A DNA stretch of 64,000 bases from Flavobacterium marginilacus (GCF_026870155.1 NZ_CP113975.1:3596001-3660000); one strand, 5' to 3'; positions 15,892 through 27,796 are shown, numbered from the stretch's first letter. Notes: generated from the sequence alone by a model not told the origin. A program made the numbers and translations.

Positions 15892-17679
15892 AAAGAGGCT
15901 GTCCGAAAAGGACAGCTTTTTTTATGCTGCAAATTTCAGGAATCGATTTTGGGTTGGTTGATTAATGAAAAAATATTCTGTTACAGTATTTAAAAAGTGA
16001 ATTTCGACTTTTATAGCTCTATTTAGAACTCTGAAGGAAATTTTTAGATGAGTTTTCGACGCATCATTGTTCTTTGCTATCATTTTTCTAAAATTATGCC
16101 CGATAGCCATCAATAGAAATTCCATTTCCACTTTTTCGATGCTTGTGAAAGTAAACCGGCTGAATTTATTGTTGTTTTTTAGCTGTCCGAATACTGCTTC
16201 AACTTCTATTGGGCGTTTGCTTCGGTGTTCGAGTCCTTTTTCGCTTGTGAGCAGCTCTTTGGCTTTAGCCCTTAATTGGTTCAGGCGGTGGTTTATCTCT
16301 ATTGTCCTGTTTCCTTTGGCTTGGTGACATAGACCTCTTAGCGGACATCCATGACATCTTTTTACTTGATAATAAGATACTTGTGATTCGTATCCGTTGG
16401 CCGATGTCCGTTTTCCACTGCCAATGTTTTCCATTCTTTGTCCCATTGGACACACATAAAAATCCTGCTGTATATTGTAGAACAAATTCTGGACAAGAAA
16501 CGGATTGTCCTTCATTTTTTTCTTCTGTTCTTTGTGAAAATAATTATACTTTACATAGGCCGTTATATCTTTATTTTCAAGCATTTCGTAGTTTTCTTCG
16601 CTTCCATAACCAGCATCGGCTACAACTGTTTTGCTTTGTTTTTGATACATTTTTTCAAATTCCTCCAGATGGGATTTTAAAGTCGTAGTGTCGTTAGGTG
16701 TCTGATGAATGGTTACATTGGTAATGAATTGATTTTCAGTAGAAATCTGAGGATTGTATGCAGGTTTTAACTGTCCGTTTTTCATATGGTCTTCCTTCAT
16801 TCTCATAAAGGTAGCGTCAGGATCTGTTTTGCTGTAGGAGTTTCTATTGCCTAAAATCACTAAATCTTTTTCGTATTTTTCAAGCTTTGGCAGGTGCTCT
16901 TCCTGAAGCTTTTGAAGCTCTTTGGTTATCTTCTTGTTGGGCTCTTTGAGTTTTTTATTGAGTTCTGATAATTTTTCTTTCAGCTCTTCCGAGTTTATTT
17001 TTTTTGGTAATTCTTCCTTGTTGACTTCTTGATTATCTGATAAAATACTGTTTTCGATATCGGATAAGATGCTGTTGATTTTTACTTCGAGTTTTTCTTT
17101 GTATTTCTCTATAGAACCCCGCCAGACAAAGGTGTATTTGTTGGATTTGGCTTCAATTTTTGTTCCATCGATGTATTGGATATCCAGACTGACATAGCCC
17201 ATTTCCACAAGCATTTTGACTACTTCTGCAAATAAATCTTTGATGTTTTCTTTTAAAATCTTTCCTCTAAAATCGTTAATGGTTCTAAAATCAGGAGTTG
17301 AGTTGCCTGAAATAAACATAAAATGAATGTTCTCAGTAAGTGCCTTTGCTATTTTTCGGCAGGAATAAGTGTTGCTTAAATAACTGTAAAACAAAACCTT
17401 AAGCATCATTCTGGGATGATAGGCCGAGGTGCCTCCTCCTTTATATATTTTAAGTATATGACTTATATCCAATGAATTGACAATCTTATCCACTAAGCGG
17501 ACAGGATGGTTTTCTGAAATTTTATCAAAAATATTTATCGGAAAAAGTTCCGGTGTATTGATCGATTGCGATTTAAATATTACTTTAGCCATTGCTCGTT
17601 TTTTGTGCAACTCTAAGATACTATTTTAGATTAAAAACAGCAAAAAAAAGGCTGTCCTTACTTTTTGGACAGCCTCTTT
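15892..17679. mobile_element. IS1182-family insertion sequence, apparently complete
   Basis: About 1.79 kb, bounded by inverted repeats beginning AAAGAGGCTGTCC at both ends. Each end is itself a hairpin: GCTGTCC-GAAAA-GGACAGC plus seven T at 15898-15923, and GGCTGTCC/GGACAGCC at 17650-17674 followed on the minus strand by eight T. It contains one intact transposase gene. No convincing target duplication was seen. Its right end lies 18 bases from the stop of the second M3 peptidase. Confidence 0.82.
15922..17592 (-). CDS. IS1182-family transposase
   Basis: A 556-aa DDE transposase of the IS1182/IS5-like group. The N-terminal domain (DUF772-like) reads YHPRMMLKVLFYSYL and CRKIAKALTENIHFM; the first Asp lies in YIDGTKIEAKSNKYTFVW, a second in VVADAGYGSEENYE, and the C-terminal block EHRSKRPIEVEAVFGQLKNN carries the final Glu. 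A Cys cluster CPMGQRM...CHGCPLRGLCHQ is typical of this family. ATG 17592 is used; a TTG 18 bases upstream is less likely. The stop codon lies inside the T-run of the left terminal hairpin. Confidence 0.9.
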   Translation of the reverse strand: MAKVIFKSQSINTPELFPINIFDKISENHPVRLVDKIVNSLDISHILKIYKGGGTSAYHPRMMLKVLFYSYLSNTYSCRKIAKALTENIHFMFISGNSTPDFRTINDFRGKILKENIKDLFAEVVKMLVEMGYVSLDIQYIDGTKIEAKSNKYTFVWRGSIEKYKEKLEVKINSILSDIENSILSDNQEVNKEELPKKINSEELKEKLSELNKKLKEPNKKITKELQKLQEEHLPKLEKYEKDLVILGNRNSYSKTDPDATFMRMKEDHMKNGQLKPAYNPQISTENQFITNVTIHQTPNDTTTLKSHLEEFEKMYQKQSKTVVADAGYGSEENYEMLENKDITAYVKYNYFHKEQKKKMKDNPFLVQNLFYNIQQDFYVCPMGQRMENIGSGKRTSANGYESQVSYYQVKRCHGCPLRGLCHQAKGNRTIEINHRLNQLRAKAKELLTSEKGLEHRSKRPIEVEAVFGQLKNNNKFSRFTFTSIEKVEMEFLLMAIGHNFRKMIAKNNDASKTHLKISFRVLNRAIKVEIHFLNTVTEYFFINQPTQNRFLKFAA

Positions 17680-17697
17680 ACATATTTTAAATTTGTA

Positions 17698-19815
17698 TTA
17701 CAAACCCTCATTTTCAAGATAAGGTTTTACTTCCATATCATGACCAACAAAATCTTTGAAAGCTTTATTCAAATCTACACTATTACCAACAGATAAAATA
17801 TATTTACGGAAACGTTCTCCATTTTCACGAGTCATTCCTCCATGTGCTTTAATCCAGTCATAAACATTATAATCTAAAGTTTTCGACCAAGTATAAGCAT
17901 AATAACCCGCCGAATAACCTCCACTAAAAATGTGTGCAAAATAAGGACTATGATAACGTGTTGGAACTTCATCAACCAAAAGACCATATTTTTTTAATGC
18001 TTCCGTTTCAAATTCTAAAGCTGATTTAAAATCTGCTTCATTAGTTACGCTATGCCAAGCCATGTCAAGAGTAGATGCCGCCATCAATTCAGTAACACTA
18101 TAACCCGAGTTAAAGGTTTCAGATTTTTTGATTTTATCAATTAATTCTTGTGGAATTACTTTTTTAGTTTCATAATGTAAAGCATAATTTTTAAGAATAT
18201 TTGGATCTAACGCCGCGTGTTCATTAATTTGTGAAGGAAACTCTACAAAATCTCTTGGCACACTTGTACCTGAAAGTGAGGCATACTGCTGATTTGCAAA
18301 AAGTCCGTGTAAGGTATGTCCGAACTCGTGAAACATAGTATTCACATTACTAAAACTAATCAAAGATGGATTTCCGTTTACGGGTTTCTCAAAATTATAA
18401 ACATTTACAATTACTGGTTTCTGCTTTAAATAATGAGACTGTTTTACAAAACTATTCATCCACGCACCTCCTCTTTTATTATCTCGTGTATAAAAATCTA
18501 AGTAATAAATAGCCATTGATTTTCCGTCATTATCAAAAACTTCATAAACTACTACATCTGGATGATAGACTGGTAAATCTTTACGCTCTTTAAAAGTGAT
18601 ACCATACATTTGATTAGCAGCATAAAACACACCTTTTTCGAGGACTGTCTTTATTTCGAAATACGGTTTTATCTGGCTGTCATCTAAATCATATTTAGCT
18701 TTACGCACTTGTTCAGCATAAAAATCCCAATCCCAAGGCGCTAATTTAAAACCACCATTTTGAGCATCAATAATTGCCTGGATTTCAATCGCTTCTTGTT
18801 TTGCTTTAATCACTGCCGGGGCAGCAATTTCGGACAAAATCTTCATTGCGTTATCTGGTGTTTTTGCCATTTGGTCTTGAATTTTCCATTCAGCGAAACT
18901 CTTTTTCCCCATTAATTGCGCTTTTTGTAAACGCAGACGTGCGATCTTTTCTAGAGTAGTTCTCGTATCTCCTTCATCATTTTTCTCCGACCTTGTCCAA
19001 GAAGCTTTATATATTTTTTCTCGAGAAGCTCTATTTGTTAAATTTTGCAAAACAGGCTGTTGCGTAGTGTTTTGCAAACTAATCAAATATTTACCATCCT
19101 TGCCAGCTGCCGTCGCCTGAGCTTTGGCCGCTTCAATTTCTTGAATACTTAATCCATCTAAATCTGCAGGAGAATCAAACAAAACAGCTCCATTCTTTCT
19201 TGCCGTTAATAATTTATTTCCGAAGGTCGTTCCTAAAATTGCCAATTCACTATTAATCGCTTTCATTTTTTCTTTGTCAGCTTCGGATAAATTTGCTCCC
19301 GCCAATTCAAATTTCAACAAATAATCTTCAGTTAATTTTTTATCTTCTCCTTTTAAACTTGATAAACTGATTGCTTTAAAACGTTGATACAACTTACTAT
19401 TTAAAAAAATTTTATCTCTATTTACTGCAAAGATTGGTGCATATTCCTGTTCTAATTTTTGAAGATCAGGATTAGTATTAGAACCTGTCAAATTATAAAA
19501 AACTGAGCTTGCACGAGTCAGATCAGCTCCACTTAATTCTAAAGCCAAAACAGTATTTTGAAAAGTTGGTTTTGCTGGATTGTTAGTGATTTTTAACAAT
19601 TCCTCCTCTTGTTTTTTTAAACCGAACTCAAATGCTGGCTTAAAATGTTCATTTTTAAATAAATCAAAAGCAGGAGCTTGATATTGCAATGTGCTTTTTT
19701 GTAATAAGGGATTATTCATTGTCTCTTTATTTTGTGCAGAAGTGATATGGATCGAAAGTACTGCCAGTAAAATTAGGCCTGTACATTCCCGAACACCATT
19801 AAAAGATAATCGCAT
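17698..19815 (-). CDS. dcp: M3-family oligopeptidase/peptidyl-dipeptidase (Dcp-like), copy 2
   Basis: A 705-aa zinc metallopeptidase. HEFGH lies at 496-500, with EFPSQINEHAA and YFAHIFSGGYSAGYYAYTWS downstream, as in copy 1. From residue ~35 (NPLLQKSTLQYQAPAF) the two copies align without large gaps and look about 70% identical, so they are a duplicated pair. The N-terminal ~28 residues form a hydrophobic export signal but are unlike those of copy 1. Probably periplasmic, hydrolysing oligopeptides. It has no terminator of its own; the IS1182 end directly behind it could act as one. Confidence 0.9.
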   Translation of the reverse strand: MRLSFNGVRECTGLILLAVLSIHITSAQNKETMNNPLLQKSTLQYQAPAFDLFKNEHFKPAFEFGLKKQEEELLKITNNPAKPTFQNTVLALELSGADLTRASSVFYNLTGSNTNPDLQKLEQEYAPIFAVNRDKIFLNSKLYQRFKAISLSSLKGEDKKLTEDYLLKFELAGANLSEADKEKMKAINSELAILGTTFGNKLLTARKNGAVLFDSPADLDGLSIQEIEAAKAQATAAGKDGKYLISLQNTTQQPVLQNLTNRASREKIYKASWTRSEKNDEGDTRTTLEKIARLRLQKAQLMGKKSFAEWKIQDQMAKTPDNAMKILSEIAAPAVIKAKQEAIEIQAIIDAQNGGFKLAPWDWDFYAEQVRKAKYDLDDSQIKPYFEIKTVLEKGVFYAANQMYGITFKERKDLPVYHPDVVVYEVFDNDGKSMAIYYLDFYTRDNKRGGAWMNSFVKQSHYLKQKPVIVNVYNFEKPVNGNPSLISFSNVNTMFHEFGHTLHGLFANQQYASLSGTSVPRDFVEFPSQINEHAALDPNILKNYALHYETKKVIPQELIDKIKKSETFNSGYSVTELMAASTLDMAWHSVTNEADFKSALEFETEALKKYGLLVDEVPTRYHSPYFAHIFSGGYSAGYYAYTWSKTLDYNVYDWIKAHGGMTRENGERFRKYILSVGNSVDLNKAFKDFVGHDMEVKPYLENEGL

Positions 19816-20036
19816 AGTTTGAATGATTTTGAATTTATTGCTAAAAGTAATTAAAAAAAGAATAATTTAATAAATCAATACTGTTAAAATAGTTTATTAA
19901 AAAATTCGCAACAGATATACTCCAATTCAGCATTTACATCAACTAAAATATTTTATCATCTTTGTTTTCTGAGTTTGAGTACGTATAAGAATTACCAATT
20001 AATAATGGTAACTTTGCTACCTAGATTTTTTTTAAC

Positions 20037-20714
20037 ATGAGAATTGATATTATAACCGTATTACCTGAATTATTAAGAAGTCCCTTCGAAGCTTCGATTA
20101 TGAAACGTGCCATAGATAAAGGATTGGTAACCGTTCATTTTCACAATTTAAGAGATTATACAACTAATAAGCAAAAAAGTGTAGACGATTATCCTTTTGG
20201 CGGCGGTGCAGGGATGGTTATGACTATTCAGCCGATAGATGCCTGTATCACTCATTTGAAAAGTGAAAGAACTTACGACGAAATCATCTATATGTCTCCC
20301 GATGGTGAAACGCTAAACCAAAAAATGGCCAATACTATGTCGATGTATGAAAACATTATCATTTTATGCGGGCATTATAAAGGAGTGGATCAGCGCGTGC
20401 GTGATCATTTTATTACCAAAGAAATCTCAATAGGTGATTATGTTTTATCGGGCGGCGAATTAGGTGCTCTCGTTCTGTCTGATGCCTTAATCCGATTAAT
20501 ACCTGGTGTATTAAGCGATGAAACCTCAGCATTGACAGACAGTTTTCAGGACGGCCTCCTTTCTGGACCAATTTACACCCGTCCAGCTGATTACAAAGGC
20601 TGGAAAGTTCCGGATGTTCTATTGAGCGGTCATTTTGCAAAAATTGACAAATGGAGAGAGGACACTGCCTACGAACACACTAAGAACAGAAGACCCGATT
20701 TATTAAATGATTAA
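20037..20714 (+). CDS. trmD: tRNA (guanine37-N1)-methyltransferase
   Basis: TrmD, a SPOUT methyltransferase that makes m1G37 in tRNAs reading CNN codons, preventing frameshifts. 225 aa, normal length. The start [13 protein letters not shown], the substrate loop [12 protein letters not shown], the trefoil-knot AdoMet site [14 protein letters not shown] and [17 protein letters not shown], and the C-terminal [22 protein letters not shown] are all present. In many bacteria trmD is next to rplS; here a small secreted-protein gene lies between them, and rplS has its own promoter. Confidence 0.97.
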   Translation: MRIDIITVLPELLRSPFEASIMKRAIDKGLVTVHFHNLRDYTTNKQKSVDDYPFGGGAGMVMTIQPIDACITHLKSERTYDEIIYMSPDGETLNQKMANTMSMYENIIILCGHYKGVDQRVRDHFITKEISIGDYVLSGGELGALVLSDALIRLIPGVLSDETSALTDSFQDGLLSGPIYTRPADYKGWKVPDVLLSGHFAKIDKWREDTAYEHTKNRRPDLLND

Positions 20715-20780
20715 TTTTCATACCTTTATACTTAAACTAAAAGTTAGTTCACTGCCTTTTAACCTTTAAAAGTATAAATC

Positions 20781-21152
20781 ATGAAAAAAATAATCTTAAA
20801 AGTTATTTTAATTACTGCTTTTTTCATTTCATCTGCTTCGTTCGCTCAAGGAATAAATAAAAAATCCCTGCTGAATGAACTCAACAAAACATACGGGGTT
20901 GCACTAAGCGCAGACGAAAAAACCTATTATGAAAATGCAAACAATGCCTTAGTCTTGGAATTATTTGGTCTTGACGGAAAGAATCTATCAAAAGAAAACC
21001 GCGATAAAGAAATTGACAAATTATTTGACAAAAGAGACAAAACACTGACTTCGTCGTTAGGCATTAACAAATACAGCGATATTAAAGCAAGAACAGACGG
21101 AAAAACTGCAGAAACTATAAAAAAAGTAAAACAAGCAAAAATGACTCCTTAA
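20781..21152 (+). CDS. Small secreted protein, function unknown
   Basis: A 123-aa protein with a signal peptide (about residues 1-23, ending SSASFAQ). The mature part is short, charged and probably helical (NREKDKEIDKLFDKRDK-like pattern, ending KKVKQAKMTP). No cysteine or catalytic motif, and I do not recognise the family. It sits between trmD and rplS on the same strand, 66 bases after trmD. Confidence 0.7.
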   Translation: MKKIILKVILITAFFISSASFAQGINKKSLLNELNKTYGVALSADEKTYYENANNALVLELFGLDGKNLSKENRDKEIDKLFDKRDKTLTSSLGINKYSDIKARTDGKTAETIKKVKQAKMTP

Positions 21153-21280
21153 ATTCTTTTTTAACAACGGATTACACAAAGAGCTTACAGAAATAAGAGT
21201 TCTTTTTTTTAGCCCCATTAAATAAACTATCGCTTCAAAATAATTTGTAATTTCATATTTCACAATTCATAAATATTTTC

Positions 21281-21359
21281 TACATTTGCACCCTCATTAG
21301 ACCAACCTCTGGCGAAAACCGTGAATGTTGCTCTTTTTAAACCATAAAATAAAAATAAA
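21281..21359 (+). promoter_or_regulatory. rplS promoter and leader
   Basis: TACATTTG (21281-21288) is a perfect -7 box, followed by CACC. The leader to the rplS start is about 65 bases long and contains CCAACCTCTGGCG and a T-run. It could host autoregulation by L19, but no clear fold was identified. Confidence 0.55.
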
Positions 21360-21710
21360 ATGGCAGATTTATTGAAATTCGTTCAAGACGAATTCGTAAC
21401 AAGAAAAGATTTCCCTGTATTCGGAGCTGGAGACACAATCACAGTTTTCTACGAAATTAAAGAGGGTGAAAAAACAAGAACACAGTTTTTTAAAGGTGTT
21501 GTTATTCAAAGAAGAGGATCTGGAAACACTGAAACTTTTACAATCCGTAAAATGTCAGGAGCAATTGGAGTTGAGCGTATCTTCCCAGTTAACTTACCAG
21601 CTTTGCAAAAAATTGAAATCAACAAGAAAGGTGCTGTACGTAGAGCTAGAATTTTCTACTTCAGAGAACTTACTGGTAAAAAAGCTAAAATTAGAGATAA
21701 AAGAAGATAG
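21360..21710 (+). CDS. rplS: 50S ribosomal protein L19
   Basis: L19 of the large ribosomal subunit, 116 aa, standard length. Signatures: FPVFGAGDTITVFYEI (the DTV-type RNA-binding strand), EKTRTQFFKGVVIQRRGSG, ETFTIRKMSGAIGVERIFP and the C-terminal basic RRARIFYFRELTGKKAKI. It has its own promoter and a strong terminator, so it is monocistronic here. Confidence 0.98.
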   Translation: MADLLKFVQDEFVTRKDFPVFGAGDTITVFYEIKEGEKTRTQFFKGVVIQRRGSGNTETFTIRKMSGAIGVERIFPVNLPALQKIEINKKGAVRRARIFYFRELTGKKAKIRDKRR

Positions 21711-21732
21711 TTTACTACACTTCTTTACTAAC

Positions 21733-21779
21733 AAAAAAGTCCCAGTTCGATATAAGTCGAATTTGGGCTTTTTTTTTGA
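21733..21779 (+). terminator. Terminator of rplS
   Basis: Hairpin with arms 21733-21750 and 21757-21774 (about 15 of 18 bases pair), ending in a run of nine T. Confidence 0.85.
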
Positions 21780-21913
21780 TAATTTTTAGGGGTCAAAAAT
21801 CACAATTTGAAAATCAAACAGTACTAAAAATATCAAATTAAGAATATCACAGAATAGGCGTTTAATATTATTTTTTTATATAAATTTTAAAACACTATTA
21901 CAACTTCATTTCA

Positions 21914-24236
<2,323 letters not shown>

Positions 24237-24260
24237 TTTATTCTGGTTTATATATTTCAA

Positions 24261-24290
24261 GAGACAGCTCGAAAGGGCTGTCTTTTTTTT
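24261..24290 (+). terminator. Terminator of icd
   Basis: AGACAGC (24262-24268) / GCTGTCT (24277-24283) hairpin followed by eight T. Confidence 0.85.
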
Positions 24291-24357
24291 ACACTTGTTT
24301 TTTTGACCTCATAACAAATTACAATTCAGACCATTTTCCTTAGCCGCTTTTAAATTT

Positions 24358-25368
24358 CTATTTAGTAAAAACTTGCTTCAAAAAACCATCTATATATTGA
24401 ATTGTCGGGTCAAACCAAGGATTAAAAAGACAGAAAGAATGCGGTGAATTCTCAAATTCATGAACCTCAGAATAAATACCATTTTCGTTCAAAACCTTTC
24501 TATAATCATCACGGCCAGCATGCATTCTCGCTACCGAACTATTAATAAACAATGTTGGTGGCGTAGCTGCACCGACATAACTCAATGGCGAAGCTGCTTC
24601 CCAAAGTTTCGGATTTTCTTTTTTTGAATATCCAAACCAATATGTTCCGGCCGACATTTTTTTGCTGTCATCACCTTCACTCGATTCTGGATGAACAAAA
24701 GACAAAGTACCGTCTATATCGACAACAGCATTTACCTGCGATAACGAATTAGAGTTTGTCACCATACCTTCAAAAAGCGGCATATTTCCAGTTGTCCCCA
24801 AAAAAGAAGCAAGCTCGCCCCCTGCTGAAAATCCCAATACAGCTATTTGATTTGGATCGATATTATATTGATCAGCATTTTCACGAACCCAGCGAATAAC
24901 TGTTTTTAAATCATAAATAGCAGCCGGAAAAAGCGCTTCGGTAGAAAGACGGTATTCTGGAGTAAAACACACATACCCTAAACTTGCCAGTTTTTGTGCC
25001 ATTGGATGGTGCTGCTGTCTGTTTCCAGAACGCCAGCCGCCACCATGAATAATGATAACTGCGGTTTGCTTTCTCTTTTCATTTATATCAAAAAAAACAT
25101 CCAGCTTCATTTTCCGTTTTCCATAACTGCAGTAAACAATATCCTTTTTTTGTTTTACAAAATCAAAATGTATTACGGGAACGATGGTACAATTAGGAAA
25201 GTCTTTCAATGTTTTTTTGAAAGCACTGGCAGTTGTATAAGAAGTATCTCTTACATTAGTCAGTCCTTTTAAATATTGAGCATGTAAACTTTGAAAGGAA
25301 ACTGCAGAAAACAGATACAATAGTATTCCAAGACTTCGATTTTTATAAAACTTCTGAACTGCTCCCAT
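24358..25368 (-). CDS. Secreted alpha/beta hydrolase (BD-FAE/esterase type)
   Basis: A 336-aa hydrolase with an N-terminal export signal (hydrophobic LGILLYLFSAVSFQSLHAQ after a short basic start). It has the hormone-sensitive-lipase-like motifs IIHGGGWRSGNRQQH (oxyanion hole) and LGFSAGGELASF (nucleophile Ser), with PHSF as the likely catalytic His near the C-terminus. The N-terminal ~80 residues before the fold are extra. Likely an exported acetyl- or carboxyl-esterase. It is convergent with icd; the 320 bases upstream up to the TetR gene hold only promoter sequence. Confidence 0.85.
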   Translation of the reverse strand: MGAVQKFYKNRSLGILLYLFSAVSFQSLHAQYLKGLTNVRDTSYTTASAFKKTLKDFPNCTIVPVIHFDFVKQKKDIVYCSYGKRKMKLDVFFDINEKRKQTAVIIIHGGGWRSGNRQQHHPMAQKLASLGYVCFTPEYRLSTEALFPAAIYDLKTVIRWVRENADQYNIDPNQIAVLGFSAGGELASFLGTTGNMPLFEGMVTNSNSLSQVNAVVDIDGTLSFVHPESSEGDDSKKMSAGTYWFGYSKKENPKLWEAASPLSYVGAATPPTLFINSSVARMHAGRDDYRKVLNENGIYSEVHEFENSPHSFCLFNPWFDPTIQYIDGFLKQVFTK

Positions 25369-25637
25369 TTATACTTTTTTAATTTATTCACTTATCTAAA
25401 ACGATAAATTTAAGAAAACCATCCTTTTTTAGAATCGATTAAGGCGAAAATATTTCTGCTTAAAATTTCAATTCTACTATTTTTTAGAATCATACAATAA
25501 CCCCAGAAATGAATTTTTGTTTTTCATTAAAAAAATTCTCTTTTCATAAAACACTAAAAACATTTAGATATCAACAAAAAATTAAAATCACATCACTAAT
25601 TGACTTAGGATCGAAACAAAAAAAATATTTTCATAAA

Positions 25638-25670
25638 TAAGCGAACATTCATTTATAATTAATACATTTG
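25638..25670 (+). promoter_or_regulatory. Promoter and possible operator of the tetR operon
   Basis: TACATTTG (25663-25670) is the -7 box, 19 bases before the chosen ATG (25689). Just upstream, GCGAACATTCATTTAT (25641-25656) resembles the GAACATTCATT half-sites often bound by TetR-family repressors, which would suit autoregulation. The rest of 25369-25637 is AT-rich and shows nothing else. Confidence 0.45.
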
Positions 25671-25688
25671 TTTTCCAATAATAAAAAA

Positions 25689-26288
25689 ATGCGGACAAGA
25701 GACACAAATAAAGAAGAGCTGGTCAGACAAAAAGCTATAGAAATGCTTGTAAAAATGGGTATTGAAGGTTTTGGAATGAATCGTTTGGCCAAAGAATGCA
25801 GTGTATCAGTGGCTACTTTGTATATCTATTATACAGACAAAGATGATCTGATAAAGAAAATTGGTGTAGGAATTGGCCAGAATTTCTTTAACGAAATGAT
25901 TAAAGATTTTTCTCCTGATATGCCATTCAAGGAAGGCTTGCGAAAACAATGGGAAAACAGGGCACGCCACACCATAAAACATCCGCTTGATGTTGCCTGT
26001 TGGGAACTTTTGAGTCATTCCAGCTACAGAGACTGCATTTTGGAAAAAAGCGTACTCAATTTTAAGACTATAATGGGTGATTTTTTAAAAAATGCTATTG
26101 ACAAAAAAGAATTAACCTGTATGTCCAAAGAGGTATTTTGGAGCATTGCCTACGGTCCGTTATACACTTTACTCCGTTTTCATAATGAGGGCAAAAATAT
26201 GGCAGGCACACCTTTCAAACTAACGAAGGAAGCTACCGAAGAAGCATTTGAATTAGTAATAAAAGCATTGACACCACAAAAAGTTTAA
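25689..26288 (+). CDS. TetR-family transcriptional regulator
   Basis: A 199-aa TetR/AcrR repressor. The HTH is at about residues 10-50: KAIEMLVKMGIEGFGMNRLA, then SVSVATLYIYYTDKDDLIKK. The C-terminal ligand domain is helical and unassigned. The ATG at 25689 is chosen because the promoter box covers the TTG at 25668 that would give a longer frame. The next two genes start 2 and 6 bases after the stops, so it heads an operon with a 75-aa protein and an MFS exporter, which suggests it controls that exporter in response to a small molecule. Confidence 0.92.
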   Translation: MRTRDTNKEELVRQKAIEMLVKMGIEGFGMNRLAKECSVSVATLYIYYTDKDDLIKKIGVGIGQNFFNEMIKDFSPDMPFKEGLRKQWENRARHTIKHPLDVACWELLSHSSYRDCILEKSVLNFKTIMGDFLKNAIDKKELTCMSKEVFWSIAYGPLYTLLRFHNEGKNMAGTPFKLTKEATEEAFELVIKALTPQKV

Positions 26289-26290
26289 CT

Positions 26291-26518
26291 ATGGAAAACC
26301 AAATAGAAAATATATTGGTATTTGCAACCAATATTAAAACCGAAAGTGATAAACAAAAAATAAGCAGTATACTGAATAATAACTCTGAAATACAGCAATG
26401 GAATATTGATCAGGAAGATATTGACTGCGTCTTGCGGATTGTAACCGAAACACTATCTGAAGGGCAGATAATCAAAATTTTAGACCAATACAATTTCAAT
26501 TGCACACCATTAGATTAA
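26291..26518 (+). CDS. Small protein between tetR and MFS gene (HMA-like fold, no metal site)
   Basis: A 75-aa protein starting MENQIENILVFATNIKTESD. The beta-alpha-beta-beta-alpha pattern (ILVFATNI, KQKISSILNNNSEIQQWNI, DCVLRIVTET, EGQIIKILDQYNFNC) is reminiscent of heavy-metal-associated domains, but the CxxC metal motif is absent. Function unknown. Its position between regulator and exporter, with 2- and 6-base gaps, implies a role linked to the transporter. Confidence 0.75.
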   Translation: MENQIENILVFATNIKTESDKQKISSILNNNSEIQQWNIDQEDIDCVLRIVTETLSEGQIIKILDQYNFNCTPLD

Positions 26519-26524
26519 AATAAA

Positions 26525-27796
26525 ATGAAACAAAAAAATACTCAGACCATACCGTTTACGTCCTATCAGAAATTAGCCGTTTTTTTACTGGCTATTACAC
26601 AATTTACAGTAATCCTAGATTTTATGGTTATGTCTCCAATGGGAGATATACTAATGAAATCGTTAAGCCTAAAACCTGCTCATTTTGGTTTGGTCGTTTC
26701 TGCTTATGCTTTTAGTGCCGGTATTTCAGGGTTGCTTACAGCTGGCTTTGCAGATAAATTCGACCGAAAAAAATTACTATTATTCTTCTATGCTGGTTTT
26801 ATCGCAGGAACTATTTTATGCGGTATAGTTACAACTTATCCTTTATTAGTAGCAGCACGAATAATTACAGGACTTTTTGGAGGCGTTATAGGTTCAATTT
26901 CTATGGCGATAGTTGCCGATTTATTTACACTGCAGCAGCGCGGTCGCGTGATGGGTTTTATACAGATGGGATTTGGCGCCAGCCAGATTTTAGGAATACC
27001 AATCGGATTATATATTGCTAATGCCTGGGGCTGGCATGCACCATTTCTCTGGGTTGCTGGAATGGCAGGAATTGTAGCTTTAATAATAGCTGTAAAATTA
27101 AAACCAATTATAAAACACTTAGAAATACAATCAGATAAGTCCGCTTTTAAACACTTACTGCATACCATTAGCAAAAAAGACTATCGGGTTGGATTTACTG
27201 CCACAGCATTACTTTCAATCGGAGGTTTTATGATGATGCCTTTTGGCAGTGCTTTTGCAATAAACAATTTACACATCACAGAAAATCAATTACCTATGAT
27301 TTTTATGATTGCAGGCATAGCAACACTGGTAGTAATGCCGTTAATTGGAAAAATAAGCGACCGAATAGACAAATACAAAATATTTGCGTTTGGCTCCATT
27401 TGGACCATTGTAATGATTACCATTTATACAAATCTTGGAGTTACTCCATTTGCAATTGTCGCTGTTATGAATGTACTGATGATGATGGGAATTATGGGGC
27501 GTATGGTACCTTCCACAGCTTTGGTAACTGCAATACCTGAAATGCAGGATAGAGGAGCATTTATGAGTATTAATTCATCATTACAGCAGATAGCCGGCGG
27601 TATTGCAGCAGCCTTTGCAGGCACAATTGTTGTACAAAAAGACAAATGGAGTCCGCTGGAACATTATGACACTTTAGGAATTATAATTGTCTGCATTTCG
27701 GTTATATCCATAATATTGATGTACAGGGTTGATAAACTTGGTAAAAAAAGAGCAAAAGAAAAGACGGAAGATTTTTTTACTGTTAGCGAAATATAA
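26525..27796 (+). CDS. MFS transporter (drug/proton antiporter-like)
   Basis: A 423-aa major facilitator protein with about twelve hydrophobic helices. The N-terminal helix TVILDFMVMSPMGDILM, the loop 2-3 motif GFADKFDRKKLLLFFY (motif A type) and GLFGGVIGSISMAIVADLF are typical of the DHA1 efflux group. The C-terminal tail is charged and cytoplasmic. It is the third gene of the tetR operon, so it probably exports a compound sensed by the regulator; no substrate can be named. Confidence 0.92.
   Translation: MKQKNTQTIPFTSYQKLAVFLLAITQFTVILDFMVMSPMGDILMKSLSLKPAHFGLVVSAYAFSAGISGLLTAGFADKFDRKKLLLFFYAGFIAGTILCGIVTTYPLLVAARIITGLFGGVIGSISMAIVADLFTLQQRGRVMGFIQMGFGASQILGIPIGLYIANAWGWHAPFLWVAGMAGIVALIIAVKLKPIIKHLEIQSDKSAFKHLLHTISKKDYRVGFTATALLSIGGFMMMPFGSAFAINNLHITENQLPMIFMIAGIATLVVMPLIGKISDRIDKYKIFAFGSIWTIVMITIYTNLGVTPFAIVAVMNVLMMMGIMGRMVPSTALVTAIPEMQDRGAFMSINSSLQQIAGGIAAAFAGTIVVQKDKWSPLEHYDTLGIIIVCISVISIILMYRVDKLGKKRAKEKTEDFFTVSEI

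Noticed and set aside
15880..17700. Target-site duplication for the IS1182 element
   Set aside because: The A/T-rich flanks (TTTAA on the left, ACATA on the right) do not match; no duplication can be claimed.
26291..26518. Heavy-metal-associated chaperone call for the 75-aa protein
   Set aside because: The fold pattern is similar but the CxxC metal-binding pair is missing.
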